A stretch of 64,000 nucleotides of DNA from Nibribacter roseus (GTDB lineage Bacteria > Bacteroidota > Bacteroidia > Cytophagales > Hymenobacteraceae): positions 1,736,001-1,800,000 of the forward strand of contig NZ_JBHSYQ010000003.1 in NCBI RefSeq assembly GCF_042662225.1, read 5' to 3'. The position numbers were made by a program, and so were the translations under genes. Positions 24,052-33,280 of the stretch are shown in pieces (position 1 is the first letter of the stretch; each line of letters starts with the position of its first letter). Under the pieces are notes generated by a model, which worked only from the letters and a program-made list of their open reading frames with translations, was not told the origin of the DNA and made no database searches.

Positions 24052-26319
24052 ATGAATAATAAATTCTGGAACCGTACCTGGTTACTGCTGTTGCCTTTGT
24101 TCTTCTTGCTGATAACGGCACAGGGCCAGATTCTGAAACCAGCTACTTGGAGTTATGAAGCCTCTGCCAAAGAGGTGAAAGTAGGCGAGGAGGTGGAACT
24201 GATTTTCAATGTAAAGATTATCCCTAACTGGTATCTCTACTCTTCTGACTTTGACCCAGATTTAGGACCTATTGTCACCTCCTTTACGTTTCAAAAACAC
24301 CCTTCTTACGCATTGGTGGGTAAGATTAAGCCTGTAAACCCTAAGAAGAAGTACGATGATTTGTGGGGAGGGGAATACACCTATTTCACCAAGACTGCCC
24401 AGTTCAGGCAACGTGTTAAAGTTTTGCAACAAAACCTGGTGGTGAAAGGCAGTTATGAGTACCAGGTGTGCTCTGAGGTAACCGGTCAATGTATTCCAGG
24501 TGAAGGAGATTTCAGTTTTAATCAGATAAATGTATTGCCCGGTGCGGCACCGGCGGCTACAACTCCCGCTTCAGAAAAGAATGCGCCGGCAAACACGCCT
24601 GCTGCCGCTACCGGTAAAATAGACAATAATGCCCCTGCTCAGGCTAATGCGCAGCAGCCCAGCTTAGGCAGTACTACAGTTTCCAAGCCAGATCCGTTAT
24701 TAACTACGCAACAGCCTGTAGCTTCTGCACCGGTAGATACTGCCACCCAATTGGCTGACAAAACGGGGGAGCAAGTGCCAACGGAAGCAGGTGTCACAGA
24801 ACCTTCGGATAACATATCTCCCATTAATACGGGCACGGTTGCCGATAACGGTACAGCAGGTGTGGTTCCCTCTGAGAGCCTTTGGGCTTTCTTTTTGCTG
24901 GCTTTCATGTTTGGGCTTTCTGCGCTGGTGACCCCCTGCGTGTTCCCCATGATTCCAATGACGGTGAGCTTTTTCACCAACAGCAGTACCACCCGCGGGC
25001 AGGCTATCTTTAAGGCACTCGTGTACGGATTCTCTATAATTGCCATTTATACGGTGATTGGAGTCATCTTCGCCCGTATTTTCGGAGCATCTGAGATAAA
25101 TTACTACCTCAGCACCCACTGGCTACCTAATGTGCTGTTCTTTTTGGTGTTCCTGGTGTTCGGGATGTCTTTTCTGGGATTGTTTGAAATTACCTTGCCG
25201 CACTCCTTAGTAAACAAAATAGATGCCCAAGCCGATAAAGGCGGGTTGTATGGAGTGTTTTTTATGGCGTTTACACTGGCGGTGGTTTCTTTTTCCTGCA
25301 CGGGGCCCATTGTAGGCACAGTGCTCATTGCTTCTGCGGGCGGCGAAATTCTGAAGCCTGTGGTTGGTATGTTTGGTTTCTCACTGGCGTTTGCCTTGCC
25401 TTTCACTTTGTTCGCTATTTTCCCGAACCTGCTCAATAGCCTGCCAAAATCTGGAGGTTGGTTGAATTCTGTGAAGGTGGTGCTAGGGTTTCTTGAGCTG
25501 GCGCTGGCCCTCAAGTTCCTGAGCATTGCTGACCAGGTTTACCATTGGGGTATTCTGGACCGCGAGGTGTACCTGGCTCTCTGGATCGCGATTTTCTCTC
25601 TGATGGGATTGTATCTGTTGGGCAAGCTCAAGTTCTCGCATGATTCTGATTTGCCCTACCTGGGCGTGCCCCGCCTGATGCTGGCCATTGTCACCTTCTC
25701 GTTTGTAGTGTACCTTGTTCCTGGGATGATTGGCGCTCCATTGAAAGCACTTTCTGGGTACTTGCCACCACAGGCTACGCATGACTTTGACTTGTCGGCG
25801 CTATTAAGAGAGGGGGGAGAAAACGAAATTTGCGAGACGCCCAAATATGGTGATATCTTGCACCTGCCTCATGGGTTAAATGGTTATTTTGATTTAGAGC
25901 AAGCCAAGCGCTGCGCCGAGAAGCAGAATAAGCCCATATTTATTGACTTTACCGGCCATGGCTGCGTGAACTGTCGCGAAATGGAGGCCAACGTGTGGTC
26001 GCACCCCGAGGTTCTAAAACGCCTGCGTGAAGAGTTTGTGATTGTGGCTCTTTACGTAGACGACAAAACAGAACTAGCCCAAAACGAGTGGGTGACAAGC
26101 ACCTATGACGGAAAGTTAAAAAACACCATCGGCAAGAAGAATGCTGACTACCAGATCACAAAGTTCAACGCCAATGCTCAACCTTATTATGTTATTATGG
26201 ATGAAGAAGGCAACAAGCTAGTGCAAGAGCCCATTGCCTATGAGCCGAATGTCCAAAAGTTTATTCAATACTTAGACAAAGGCATAGCGGCGTATAAAGC
26301 CCATAATCAGGCCGAGTAG
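24052..26319 (+). CDS. DsbD-like thiol:disulfide reductase with C-terminal thioredoxin domain
   Basis: A 755-residue protein with a signal peptide (ending near LITAQGQ) and a DsbD-alpha-like N-terminal immunoglobulin fold (about 30-160, cysteines in YQVCSEVTGQCIPG). A low-complexity A/P/T linker (160-270) leads into a CcdA/DsbD membrane domain (about 275-560, with TPCVFPMIPM and SFSCTGPIVGT cysteines) and a thioredoxin-like domain with C638-V-N-C641. It moves electrons from cytosolic thioredoxin to periplasmic dithiols for cytochrome c maturation or disulfide repair. All three cysteine pairs of the relay are visible. The linker is unusually long and repetitive. Confidence 0.92.
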   Translation: MNNKFWNRTWLLLLPLFFLLITAQGQILKPATWSYEASAKEVKVGEEVELIFNVKIIPNWYLYSSDFDPDLGPIVTSFTFQKHPSYALVGKIKPVNPKKKYDDLWGGEYTYFTKTAQFRQRVKVLQQNLVVKGSYEYQVCSEVTGQCIPGEGDFSFNQINVLPGAAPAATTPASEKNAPANTPAAATGKIDNNAPAQANAQQPSLGSTTVSKPDPLLTTQQPVASAPVDTATQLADKTGEQVPTEAGVTEPSDNISPINTGTVADNGTAGVVPSESLWAFFLLAFMFGLSALVTPCVFPMIPMTVSFFTNSSTTRGQAIFKALVYGFSIIAIYTVIGVIFARIFGASEINYYLSTHWLPNVLFFLVFLVFGMSFLGLFEITLPHSLVNKIDAQADKGGLYGVFFMAFTLAVVSFSCTGPIVGTVLIASAGGEILKPVVGMFGFSLAFALPFTLFAIFPNLLNSLPKSGGWLNSVKVVLGFLELALALKFLSIADQVYHWGILDREVYLALWIAIFSLMGLYLLGKLKFSHDSDLPYLGVPRLMLAIVTFSFVVYLVPGMIGAPLKALSGYLPPQATHDFDLSALLREGGENEICETPKYGDILHLPHGLNGYFDLEQAKRCAEKQNKPIFIDFTGHGCVNCREMEANVWSHPEVLKRLREEFVIVALYVDDKTELAQNEWVTSTYDGKLKNTIGKKNADYQITKFNANAQPYYVIMDEEGNKLVQEPIAYEPNVQKFIQYLDKGIAAYKAHNQAE

Positions 26320-26355
26320 TTCCATTTCAGTCTACAATTTCCTGTGAGAACTTTG

Positions 26356-26399
26356 GTCTGTTTTAGGCTTACTTTTCAAAAACAAAGCCCAAAACAGAC
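26356..26399. repeat. dispersed hairpin family copy
   Basis: gtctgttttaggctt pairs with aagcccaaaacagac around acttttcaaaaac. It lies between the DsbD-like and first DUF819 genes. Confidence 0.8.
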
Positions 26400-26461
26400 G
26401 TTGGTTCTCCTTTTTACTAATAAAGCATTTTAACCCTTAGTTTATAACCCTGCGCTCCGCC

Positions 26462-27721
26462 ATGGAAGAAGTTCACACCAATGAAGCCCTCATTACCAAC
26501 GATGCCGTTGTTTTTGGTATTCTAGTTGTTATACTGGCTATAGTATTCAAAACGTCCTCCAGTGAGCAACCGTTCTTTAAGAAGTTCTATGGTGTGGTGC
26601 CTTCTATTTTACTGTGTTACCTGATTCCTAGTCTTTTAAATTCGGCAGGTATCATTAACGGCGAAGCATCTAATCTTTATTTTGTAGCCTCTAGATATTT
26701 GCTGCCGGCAAGTTTGGTGCTGTTCACCATTAGCCTGGACTTAAAAGAAATCATCAAACTCGGCCCCAAAGCCCTCATCATGTTCTTGACTGGAACCGTG
26801 GGTATTGTATTGGGCGGACCTTTGGCCATCCTGCTTTTTTCAGCACTTGCCCCAGATGTAGTAGGCGGTGCCGGACCCGAAGCCGTTTGGCGGGGGCTTT
26901 CTACCATCGCCGGTTCCTGGATTGGTGGCGGTGCCAACCAATTGGCTATGAAAGAAGTTTTCCAGCCCAGCCCAACGCTTTTCTCAGCCATGATTGCGGT
27001 AGATGTGGTAGTAGCCAACGTCTGGATGGCTATTATGCTATACGGCGTAGGCAAAGGCGATATGGTGGACCGTTTCTTCAAGGCTGATACCACGGCTGTC
27101 ACTAACCTCAAAAGCAAGATTGAAAATTACCGCTTAAGCATTACCAAAATTCCAACGTTGCCAGACACCATGTCTATTGTGGGCGTAGGCTTGGGAATAA
27201 CTGGCCTTTCCCACTTTCTGGCTGATATTATTGCTCCTTGGATAAAAGAAAACGCTCCGTATCTGGAGCAATACAGCCTTACCTCGGGCTTTTTCTGGCT
27301 GGTGGTGCTGGCTACCGGCTTCGGGATTGCCATGTCATTTACCGGTGCCCGTAAATTAGAAGGAGTAGGAGCCTCGCGCATTGGCAGTCTGTTCCTGTAC
27401 ATTCTGGTGGCCACCATTGGTATGCAAATGGACCTACTGGCTATCTTCAGTAACCCGGGTCTATTCCTGGTTGGTTTTGTCTGGATAGCCTTTCATGCCT
27501 TGCTGCTCATTATTATTGGGAAGCTAATAAGGGCACCGTTCTTTTTCTTTGCAGTGGGTAGTCAGGCCAATGTGGGCGGCGCAGCTTCAGCCTCTATTAT
27601 GGCAGGAGCCTTTCACCCCGCGCTGACGCCGGTAGGGGTTTTGTTGTCCATTCTGGGCTACGGACTAGGTACCTATGGGGCTTACATCTGTGCTTTGCTG
27701 ATGCAGGCTATTGTGCAGTAG
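26462..27721 (+). CDS. DUF819 family membrane carrier (copy 1)
   Basis: This 419-residue integral membrane protein has about ten hydrophobic helices. Internal-repeat motifs IGGGANQLAMKEVF (about 155-168) and VGGAASASIMAGAFHP near the C-terminus resemble the crossing-region motifs of BASS/2HCT-type carriers. DUF819 is predicted to transport small organic anions or amino acids, but I know of no firm substrate. It opens the peptide-associated block and is highly similar in layout and motifs to the DUF819 gene at 29509, with the threonine-dehydrogenase-like gene between them. The start MEEVHTNEALITND is shared in form with its duplicate. Confidence 0.85.
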   Translation: MEEVHTNEALITNDAVVFGILVVILAIVFKTSSSEQPFFKKFYGVVPSILLCYLIPSLLNSAGIINGEASNLYFVASRYLLPASLVLFTISLDLKEIIKLGPKALIMFLTGTVGIVLGGPLAILLFSALAPDVVGGAGPEAVWRGLSTIAGSWIGGGANQLAMKEVFQPSPTLFSAMIAVDVVVANVWMAIMLYGVGKGDMVDRFFKADTTAVTNLKSKIENYRLSITKIPTLPDTMSIVGVGLGITGLSHFLADIIAPWIKENAPYLEQYSLTSGFFWLVVLATGFGIAMSFTGARKLEGVGASRIGSLFLYILVATIGMQMDLLAIFSNPGLFLVGFVWIAFHALLLIIIGKLIRAPFFFFAVGSQANVGGAASASIMAGAFHPALTPVGVLLSILGYGLGTYGAYICALLMQAIVQ

Positions 27722-27860
27722 GTATAAATTCTGCTTTTCAAAATGTACTCTGAAAAAAAGGAGATCCCTGTGTCGTGTACCAATCTGGAGTATTATTAAA
27801 ATAGCCTTCCTGTAATTTAAAGGGAGTTCTGGCTTGGAGGCATAGCTTCCATTTATTTCC

Positions 27861-27910
27861 ACCTTGTGTTTTAGCCTTGCTTTTTCAAAAGTAAGACTAA
27901 AACACAAGGT
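27861..27910. repeat. dispersed hairpin family copy with 14-bp outer arms
   Basis: accttgtgttttag and ctaaaacacaaggt are perfect arms. The inner ccttg/taaga part is weaker around a tttttcaaaa core. The outer sequence differs from all other copies. Confidence 0.88.
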
Positions 27911-28190
27911 GTTTTTTTTAGCCAATTCCTTAATCGCTCAAATTCAATATCTTATGTTTTATTTTCTTTTGTCAATGTTTTGGCAATAAAAGATGAGTGT
28001 TCTGTCAAGCTTGATCTGGTTGTATAGCGGTGCTATCAATTGATAGGTGTTGGGAATTTTTTCTATTTGTTACAGGTGAATAAAGTATAAAAAGATAAAT
28101 TATCTACCAAAATGACCTTGCTCAATAAAATTATCTGCTGCATTGTATGTGTATAATTAATTTAGCTAATTAGAGATAACAGAGGCGGAA

Positions 28191-28211
28191 CTACTGCTTT
28201 CAAAGCAGTAG
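28191..28211. promoter_or_regulatory. perfect 10-bp-arm palindrome upstream of the dehydrogenase start
   Basis: ctactgcttt and aaagcagtag flank a single C, centred 33 bp before the ATG. It could be an operator or a 5'UTR hairpin. No match to a known operator is claimed. Confidence 0.5.
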
Positions 28212-28233
28212 ATGTTTTCTTTAAATTCTAAAG

Positions 28234-29211
28234 ATGAAGAAAGAAGTAATTCTGGTTATTGGCAGTAATGGGCAAATAGGGACGGCGTTATTACCAGTTC
28301 TGAAGGGAGCATACGGAGCAGCTAATGTAGTGTCATCAGACCTACGGGCGCCAATTGTGGAATCAGGAATTTTTGAGACACTAGATGCAACTAACGCTGA
28401 CCAATTGGCAAATGTGGTGCGAAAGTACAGAGTCACTCAGATCTATCATTTGGCAGCTATTTTGTCGGCAAAAGGTGAGGCAGATCCGCTATGGGCTTGG
28501 GACCTGAATATGAAAACCCTGTTGAATGTGTTTGAGGTGGCGCGGGAGAATCAATTGGACAAAGTGTTTGTGCCGAGTTCTATAGCTGTGTTTGGGGCGA
28601 GTGCTCCAGTAACGGACACGCCGCAACTTACTTACCTAGACCCTGCCACCGTGTATGGCGTGAGCAAAGTGGCTGCGGAGAACTGGTCAGTTTATTACCA
28701 CAAAAAATATGGTTTGGATGTTCGCTCTTTGCGATACCCCGGAGTGATTAGCTATGAAACCATGCCCGGCGGGGGGACTACGGACTATGCGGTAGACATT
28801 TTCCACAAAGCTGTATTAGGAGAGGAATATGAATGCTTTCTTAAGGAAGATACCTCTTTGCCAATGATCTACATGCCAGATGCCACTAGAGCAACGCTGG
28901 AGCTAATGGAAGCGGAATCAGACAAAATTAAAATAAGATCTTCATATAACTTAGCGGGAATGAGTTTTACCCCGGCAGAATTGCTTTCTTGTATTCAAAG
29001 TATTTTGCCTCATTTTAGTTCAACATTCAAACCTGATTTTAGGCAAACCATAGCAGATTCTTGGCCAAATTCTATAGATGATTCGATGGCGCGGCAACAG
29101 TGGGGTTGGAAACCAATTTATGATTTGTCCTCCATGACAAAAGACATGATTGAGCAGCTAACCAAAAAATACACTTTAGAAATAGCACATGAATCAAATA
29201 GGCAGGCGTAG
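28234..29211 (+). CDS. L-threonine 3-dehydrogenase, SDR-type
   Basis: This 325-residue extended SDR starts MKKEVILVIGSNGQIGTALL, with NAD motif GSNGQIG (10-16) replacing the usual GxxGxxG spacing. PSSIAVFG, the Y141-x3-K145 catalytic pair in VYGVSK, and DVRSLRYPGVISY are hallmarks of the short-chain L-threonine dehydrogenase family, which converts threonine to 2-amino-3-ketobutyrate. The ASSIAVFGA and PGGGTTDYA segments support this over GalE-type epimerases. In this setting it would feed threonine or related amino acids from imported peptides into glycine and acetyl-CoA. It is flanked by two DUF819 carriers, which supports an amino-acid link. Confidence 0.85.
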   Translation: MKKEVILVIGSNGQIGTALLPVLKGAYGAANVVSSDLRAPIVESGIFETLDATNADQLANVVRKYRVTQIYHLAAILSAKGEADPLWAWDLNMKTLLNVFEVARENQLDKVFVPSSIAVFGASAPVTDTPQLTYLDPATVYGVSKVAAENWSVYYHKKYGLDVRSLRYPGVISYETMPGGGTTDYAVDIFHKAVLGEEYECFLKEDTSLPMIYMPDATRATLELMEAESDKIKIRSSYNLAGMSFTPAELLSCIQSILPHFSSTFKPDFRQTIADSWPNSIDDSMARQQWGWKPIYDLSSMTKDMIEQLTKKYTLEIAHESNRQA

Positions 29212-29508
29212 CTGACTCGTGTTAGCTATTTCCCAATTCAGCTGAAGCTCTTATATGAATTCCTTAGTAACAGGTTGAAGTGAGAGTCATGTATTGTGAT
29301 ATTGGTAATGTAATTCTTGCGTTATTATGTATGTGAATGGTGAAAAGGATGGAACGGTGTAAATATTTATGGCTTTGTTGTCGGTGGTTAAAAAATTGTT
29401 AATTAATTTGGAGGCTGTTCTAGGGAGGTGATGTAGAAAAGAAAAACTTTCCTAACTCTAATAAATAACAGCTCTTCCTCTTTCCCATAGTATATAATTT
29501 GTTCCCGT

Positions 29509-30768
29509 ATGGAGTCTTTGCCAATTAATGAGCCGCTAATAACCAATGATGCCGTTGTGCTTGGGATTCTTGTGCTCATATTGGCAGTTGTCTTTAAAAC
29601 AGCGGCTAGCGAAAGACCAGTTTTTAAAAAGTTTTATTCGGTTGTTCCTTCCCTACTGCTGTGCTACCTCATTCCCAGCATCTTTAACTCTTTGGGTATT
29701 ATTTCCGGAGAGACTTCTAAACTGTATACTGTTGCCTCGCAATATCTTCTGCCAGCCAGTTTGGTTCTCTTTACAATAAGCCTAGACCTGAAGGAAATTT
29801 GGAAACTGAGGCATAAAGCTGGGGCCATGTTTATTGCCGGAACGGTTGGAGTGGTGTTGGGCGGACCGTTGGCTTTGCTTTTGGTTGGTTCATTTGCACC
29901 TAGCCTTTTTGCTGGTGAGGGCTCTGAAGAAGTATGGCGCGGTTTGTCTACCGTGGCAGGCAGTTGGATAGGTGGTGGCGCCAACCAGTTGGCCATGTAT
30001 GAAGTGTTCAAACCGAGCCCTAACCTGTTCTCTGCCATGATTGCGGTAGACGTAATTGTAGCCAGCCTTTGGATGGCTGTGGTGCTTTTTGGGGTGGGCC
30101 ATGCCAAAAAAGTCGACCGCTTCTTTAAGGCAGACAGTTCTGCGGTGGAAGAACTGAAGAAAAAAGTTGAAGCGTACCAATTAGATAATCTTAAAATACC
30201 AACGCTGCCTGACACCATGATGGTAGTTGGCGTTGGTTTGGGTGTAACTGGCATTGCGCACTTCTTCTCAGACTTAATTGCCCCCTGGATAGCTGAAAAT
30301 GCGCCGGAACTTAGTAAATTCAGCTTAACCTCTGGTTTTTTCTGGCTAGTGGTGCTTGCAACCGTGATAGGTGTTCTGCTGTCTTTTACCAAAGTGCGCA
30401 GATTAGAAGGAGTAGGCGCCTCTAGAATAGGGAGCGTGTTTTTGTATATCATGGTGGCTACCATAGGCATGCAAATGGACGTGACCGCCATTTACGGAAG
30501 CCCAATTCTGTTTCTGGTGGGTTTTGTCTGGATTGTCATCCACATTTTGCTTTTAGTGATTGTGGCAAAGCTGATCAAAGCTCCATTTTTCTTTCTGGCA
30601 GTCGGGAGTGATGCCAACATTGGTGGAGCAGCCTCGGCGCCCATCATTGCGGGTGCGTTCCATCCGGTGTTGGCACCAGTGGGGGTGCTGTTAGCAATTT
30701 TAGGCTATGCCCTCGGAACGTATGGAGCTTACCTATGCGGCCTGTTGATGCAATCTATTTCAGGGTAA
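29509..30768 (+). CDS. DUF819 family membrane carrier (copy 2)
   Basis: Same length (419 residues) and same motif order as the copy at 26462: start MESLPINEPLITNDAVVLGI, IGGGANQLAMYEVFKPSP, SRIGSVFLYIMVATIGMQMD, and IGGAASAPIIAGAFHPV. The codon-level sequence has diverged substantially, so this is not a recent duplication. It lies 100 bp before the exported serine-hydrolase-like gene. If DUF819 proteins carry the products of peptide cleavage, two copies would allow two substrates or two expression modes. The substrate is unknown. Confidence 0.85.
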   Translation: MESLPINEPLITNDAVVLGILVLILAVVFKTAASERPVFKKFYSVVPSLLLCYLIPSIFNSLGIISGETSKLYTVASQYLLPASLVLFTISLDLKEIWKLRHKAGAMFIAGTVGVVLGGPLALLLVGSFAPSLFAGEGSEEVWRGLSTVAGSWIGGGANQLAMYEVFKPSPNLFSAMIAVDVIVASLWMAVVLFGVGHAKKVDRFFKADSSAVEELKKKVEAYQLDNLKIPTLPDTMMVVGVGLGVTGIAHFFSDLIAPWIAENAPELSKFSLTSGFFWLVVLATVIGVLLSFTKVRRLEGVGASRIGSVFLYIMVATIGMQMDVTAIYGSPILFLVGFVWIVIHILLLVIVAKLIKAPFFFLAVGSDANIGGAASAPIIAGAFHPVLAPVGVLLAILGYALGTYGAYLCGLLMQSISG

Positions 30769-30867
30769 AGTTTAATTAAAAATAAGGCTGCCGTTAAGTG
30801 GACTGCAGATGTAGAGAGAAAATTCTGAGTACTTACTAATACCACCACTAACAACAAAAAAATTAAT

Positions 30868-32823
30868 ATGATGAAAAAAATTACTCTCTTACTTGCTTCC
30901 TGCTTCGTCTTGGGGCAGAATAGCTTTGCTCAAACAGGCATAAACGATCCACTAACCGCAAGCGCTGATCAGGTGATGTTGAACTTCATTCAGAAGTGGA
31001 ACATTCCTGGTGGAACTTATGCCATCACTTCCCCAGATGGGCGTATCATTTACCACAAGTCTTTTGGCTACGCCGATGCAGATCTAGATGATGGGACCAA
31101 CAGAGAAGTGCTTCAGCCATACCACCTGTTTAGAATAGGTGATCTGTCGCAGCACATTACTTCCGTTGCCATCATGAAGTTAATAGAGGAAGGAAGGCTG
31201 AACATGAATGATTTGGTCTTCGGTCCAACTGGTGTTTTAAAAGACCATCCAGTTTTCTCACAGGCAAACATTACCGATAGCCGTGTATTTAATATTACTG
31301 TTTACCATCTGCTACAAGACCTTTCTGGCTTAGGCCCCGGAAGGAACTGCTTTACTAACCCAACCACTCCTTACTCAGATGGCCAAGTAGGCGGCTGTCA
31401 GCCTTTGCATGTTCCCTTGCATGTAGCCCATACCTATGGTCTTGATAGAGCTACCCCAGAGGCTTACATCCGGTATAACTTGGAGAAAGGGCTCAACTGG
31501 GAACCAGGCTATGACACCGTAAAAGACAGCGGCATGAACTACATGGTCCTAGGCGAAATAATTGAAGAAATAACAGGCACGTCTTATGAAAACTATGTAA
31601 AGACAGCCCTTTTGGCACCACTCGGGATCTTTGATATGCACATAGGCAGAAGCCTTCGCTCAGACAAATTGGAGCGTGAGGTAGAATACAAAGGCGATGA
31701 TGGAACTTGGCTTTCAAGCTACAATGCAAATGAAGTAGTTCCTTGGGAGTACGGCGGATGGAATGTTGAAACTCAAGGCCCTTATGCCGGTTGGGTTGCT
31801 ACAGCCAAAGACATGCTTAAGTTTTTAGCTGCCACCGATGGTAGAGGCCCGCAGCCAGATATTTTGAGTGAGGCTACCATTAACACTATGACTGCCAAAT
31901 TACCAAACTGGCCTACTTACAACTCTGCCCAAAGCTGGTGGGTGAGTGGCCAAGGAGGTGTTACCAGTTCTTGGTGGAATTTTAGCCAAGCCCTCACCGG
32001 TACTTCTGCTATGTACGGGAGAATTGCTAACGGTTTAAATTTTATTATTCTCTTTAACCGGTACCCTTATGGCGTGGTAGATGGTAATTTAAGTCACAAC
32101 CCTTACATCAATGAACTTGATGCGCTTTGGGCGGGGGTGTACAATGCCTTCACCGGAATACCTACCTATGACTTAATGGCATCACCCACCATCAACAGTA
32201 AAGACATCACGTTTGCCAACGCCACCAGCACGTCAGTAGACGTTTCCTGGACTAGCGGGAACGGTGACAAAAGAATGTTAGTGGTAAGCCAAGGCGGAAC
32301 ACCGGTAGCATCTTATCCTTTAGAAGGGGCAACTTATACTGCCAACGCTTCATTTGGTTCTGGCGCAGATTTAGGTTCAGGGGCATTTGTGGCCTATAAT
32401 GGCACTGGTAACAGCATAACCATTACAGGCTTGTCTCCAGAAACTGCTTATTCTTTTAAAGTATATGAGTACAACCAGAACACTACTACTGGTGATCATG
32501 CCTTGTACTTGTTGGGCCAGAGTGCCGCTGCCAACTTCACCACACCAAATGCCTTAGGAATAGCAAAAGAGGCTGATAGCAAAGCTATTGGGGTGTATCC
32601 AAACCCATCTAACGGCTATGTGAACATTAACTTAACAGCCTTGCCAGGAGAAGCCAAGAGCGCTGAAGTAACCATTGCGAACATGCAGGGTGTTCAAGTG
32701 CTTAGCGCCACCCTAAACGGAAAGGCAGGTGGAGTAGATGCTAAAAACCTTACTCCCGGGGTGTACATCATGAGAATCAACGTGAAAGGAACTACCTACA
32801 CCAAACGGTTCGTGAAGATCTAA
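30868..32823 (+). CDS. T9SS-exported serine beta-lactamase-fold protein with degenerate active site
   Basis: A 651-residue protein: Sec signal (1-22), a class C beta-lactamase/D-aminopeptidase-like domain (about 30-430), a fibronectin-III-like segment (about 445-560), and a T9SS type A C-terminal sorting domain (from YPNPSNGYVNI to GVYIMRINVKG..KRFVKI). In the catalytic domain the SxxK motif reads D92-L-S-Q95 (bases 31141-31152), the YxN position reads D-S-G in DSGMNY, and the HTG position reads NFS in WWNFSQALTGT. All three catalytic motifs are therefore substituted, while framing residues (FRI..IT, ILG/VLG, WW) remain. It is predicted to be cell-surface exposed or secreted and non-hydrolytic. 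Confidence 0.88.
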   Translation: MMKKITLLLASCFVLGQNSFAQTGINDPLTASADQVMLNFIQKWNIPGGTYAITSPDGRIIYHKSFGYADADLDDGTNREVLQPYHLFRIGDLSQHITSVAIMKLIEEGRLNMNDLVFGPTGVLKDHPVFSQANITDSRVFNITVYHLLQDLSGLGPGRNCFTNPTTPYSDGQVGGCQPLHVPLHVAHTYGLDRATPEAYIRYNLEKGLNWEPGYDTVKDSGMNYMVLGEIIEEITGTSYENYVKTALLAPLGIFDMHIGRSLRSDKLEREVEYKGDDGTWLSSYNANEVVPWEYGGWNVETQGPYAGWVATAKDMLKFLAATDGRGPQPDILSEATINTMTAKLPNWPTYNSAQSWWVSGQGGVTSSWWNFSQALTGTSAMYGRIANGLNFIILFNRYPYGVVDGNLSHNPYINELDALWAGVYNAFTGIPTYDLMASPTINSKDITFANATSTSVDVSWTSGNGDKRMLVVSQGGTPVASYPLEGATYTANASFGSGADLGSGAFVAYNGTGNSITITGLSPETAYSFKVYEYNQNTTTGDHALYLLGQSAAANFTTPNALGIAKEADSKAIGVYPNPSNGYVNINLTALPGEAKSAEVTIANMQGVQVLSATLNGKAGGVDAKNLTPGVYIMRINVKGTTYTKRFVKI

Positions 32824-32878
32824 TTTAATATGGTACAATTCAGCCAGAGAATTCGGGTTGAATGAATAGTAAAAAGCT

Positions 32879-32922
32879 ATCAACAGGAGTAAGCCACCAA
32901 TGACAGGCTTATTCCTGTTGAT
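32879..32922 (+). terminator. stem-loop terminator downstream of the exported hydrolase-like gene
   Basis: atcaacaggagtaagcc and ggcttattcctgttgat form a 17-bp stem with one G-T pair and a 10-nt loop, 56 bp after the stop codon. The T-tract behind it is short (ttctt). Confidence 0.65.
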
Positions 32923-32991
32923 TTCTTGACGGAAGCTTTTCTAAGCATAACCTTATTGCTGAGGGAAATAGATCAGCTGTAGTTTTAGTGC

Positions 32992-33031
32992 CTGTTTTAG
33001 ACACGTTTTTCTGAAATCAGGCTTAAAACAG
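32992..33031. repeat. dispersed hairpin family copy
   Basis: ctgttttag pairs with ttaaaacag, and the inner acacg/tcagg part is decayed. It lies in the gap upstream of the SusC-like gene. Confidence 0.6.
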
Positions 33032-33170
33032 AAACAAAGTGTTCATTTCGTGCTAGGGGGTTAGTGAATTTTTAGAGCTTATAGAACAGAGGGGAAGGTC
33101 AAGGGTGGAAAGGCTGGTATTCTGTAGTTTAAATGTCTGCAGAAAGAAGAACCCCAAAAATACATTGGAA

Positions 33171-33188
33171 ACCTGAGTATACTCAGGT
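33171..33188. promoter_or_regulatory. 18-bp perfect palindrome upstream of susC
   Basis: ACCTGAGTATACTCAGGT is fully self-complementary and lies 92 bp before the SusC-like start. Candidate binding site for a dimeric regulator. The Lrp/AsnC protein encoded at 45904-46365 is one possible binder, which is inference only. Confidence 0.45.
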
Positions 33189-33280
33189 GTAACACACAGC
33201 GCTACTAGAATGCGCAACTAATAGAGAAACCACACTGGTAAAAACTGCCAAACTAACATAACAAATAATTCAGAAGTACT

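Larger units (their letters stand above)
27722..28233. other. 512-bp gap between DUF819 copy 1 and the threonine dehydrogenase gene
   Basis: AT-rich and gene-free. It contains a hairpin-family copy (27861-27910) and a 21-bp palindrome (28191-28211) just before the next start. The AT-rich centre (27940-28180) is a plausible promoter zone, but no consensus pair was found. Confidence 0.6.
32824..33280. other. 457-bp gap upstream of susC
   Basis: No gene is seen. It holds a terminator-like hairpin (32879-32922), a hairpin-family copy (32992-33031) and an 18-bp perfect palindrome (33171-33188), then an AT-rich leader to the SusC-like start. Confidence 0.6.
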
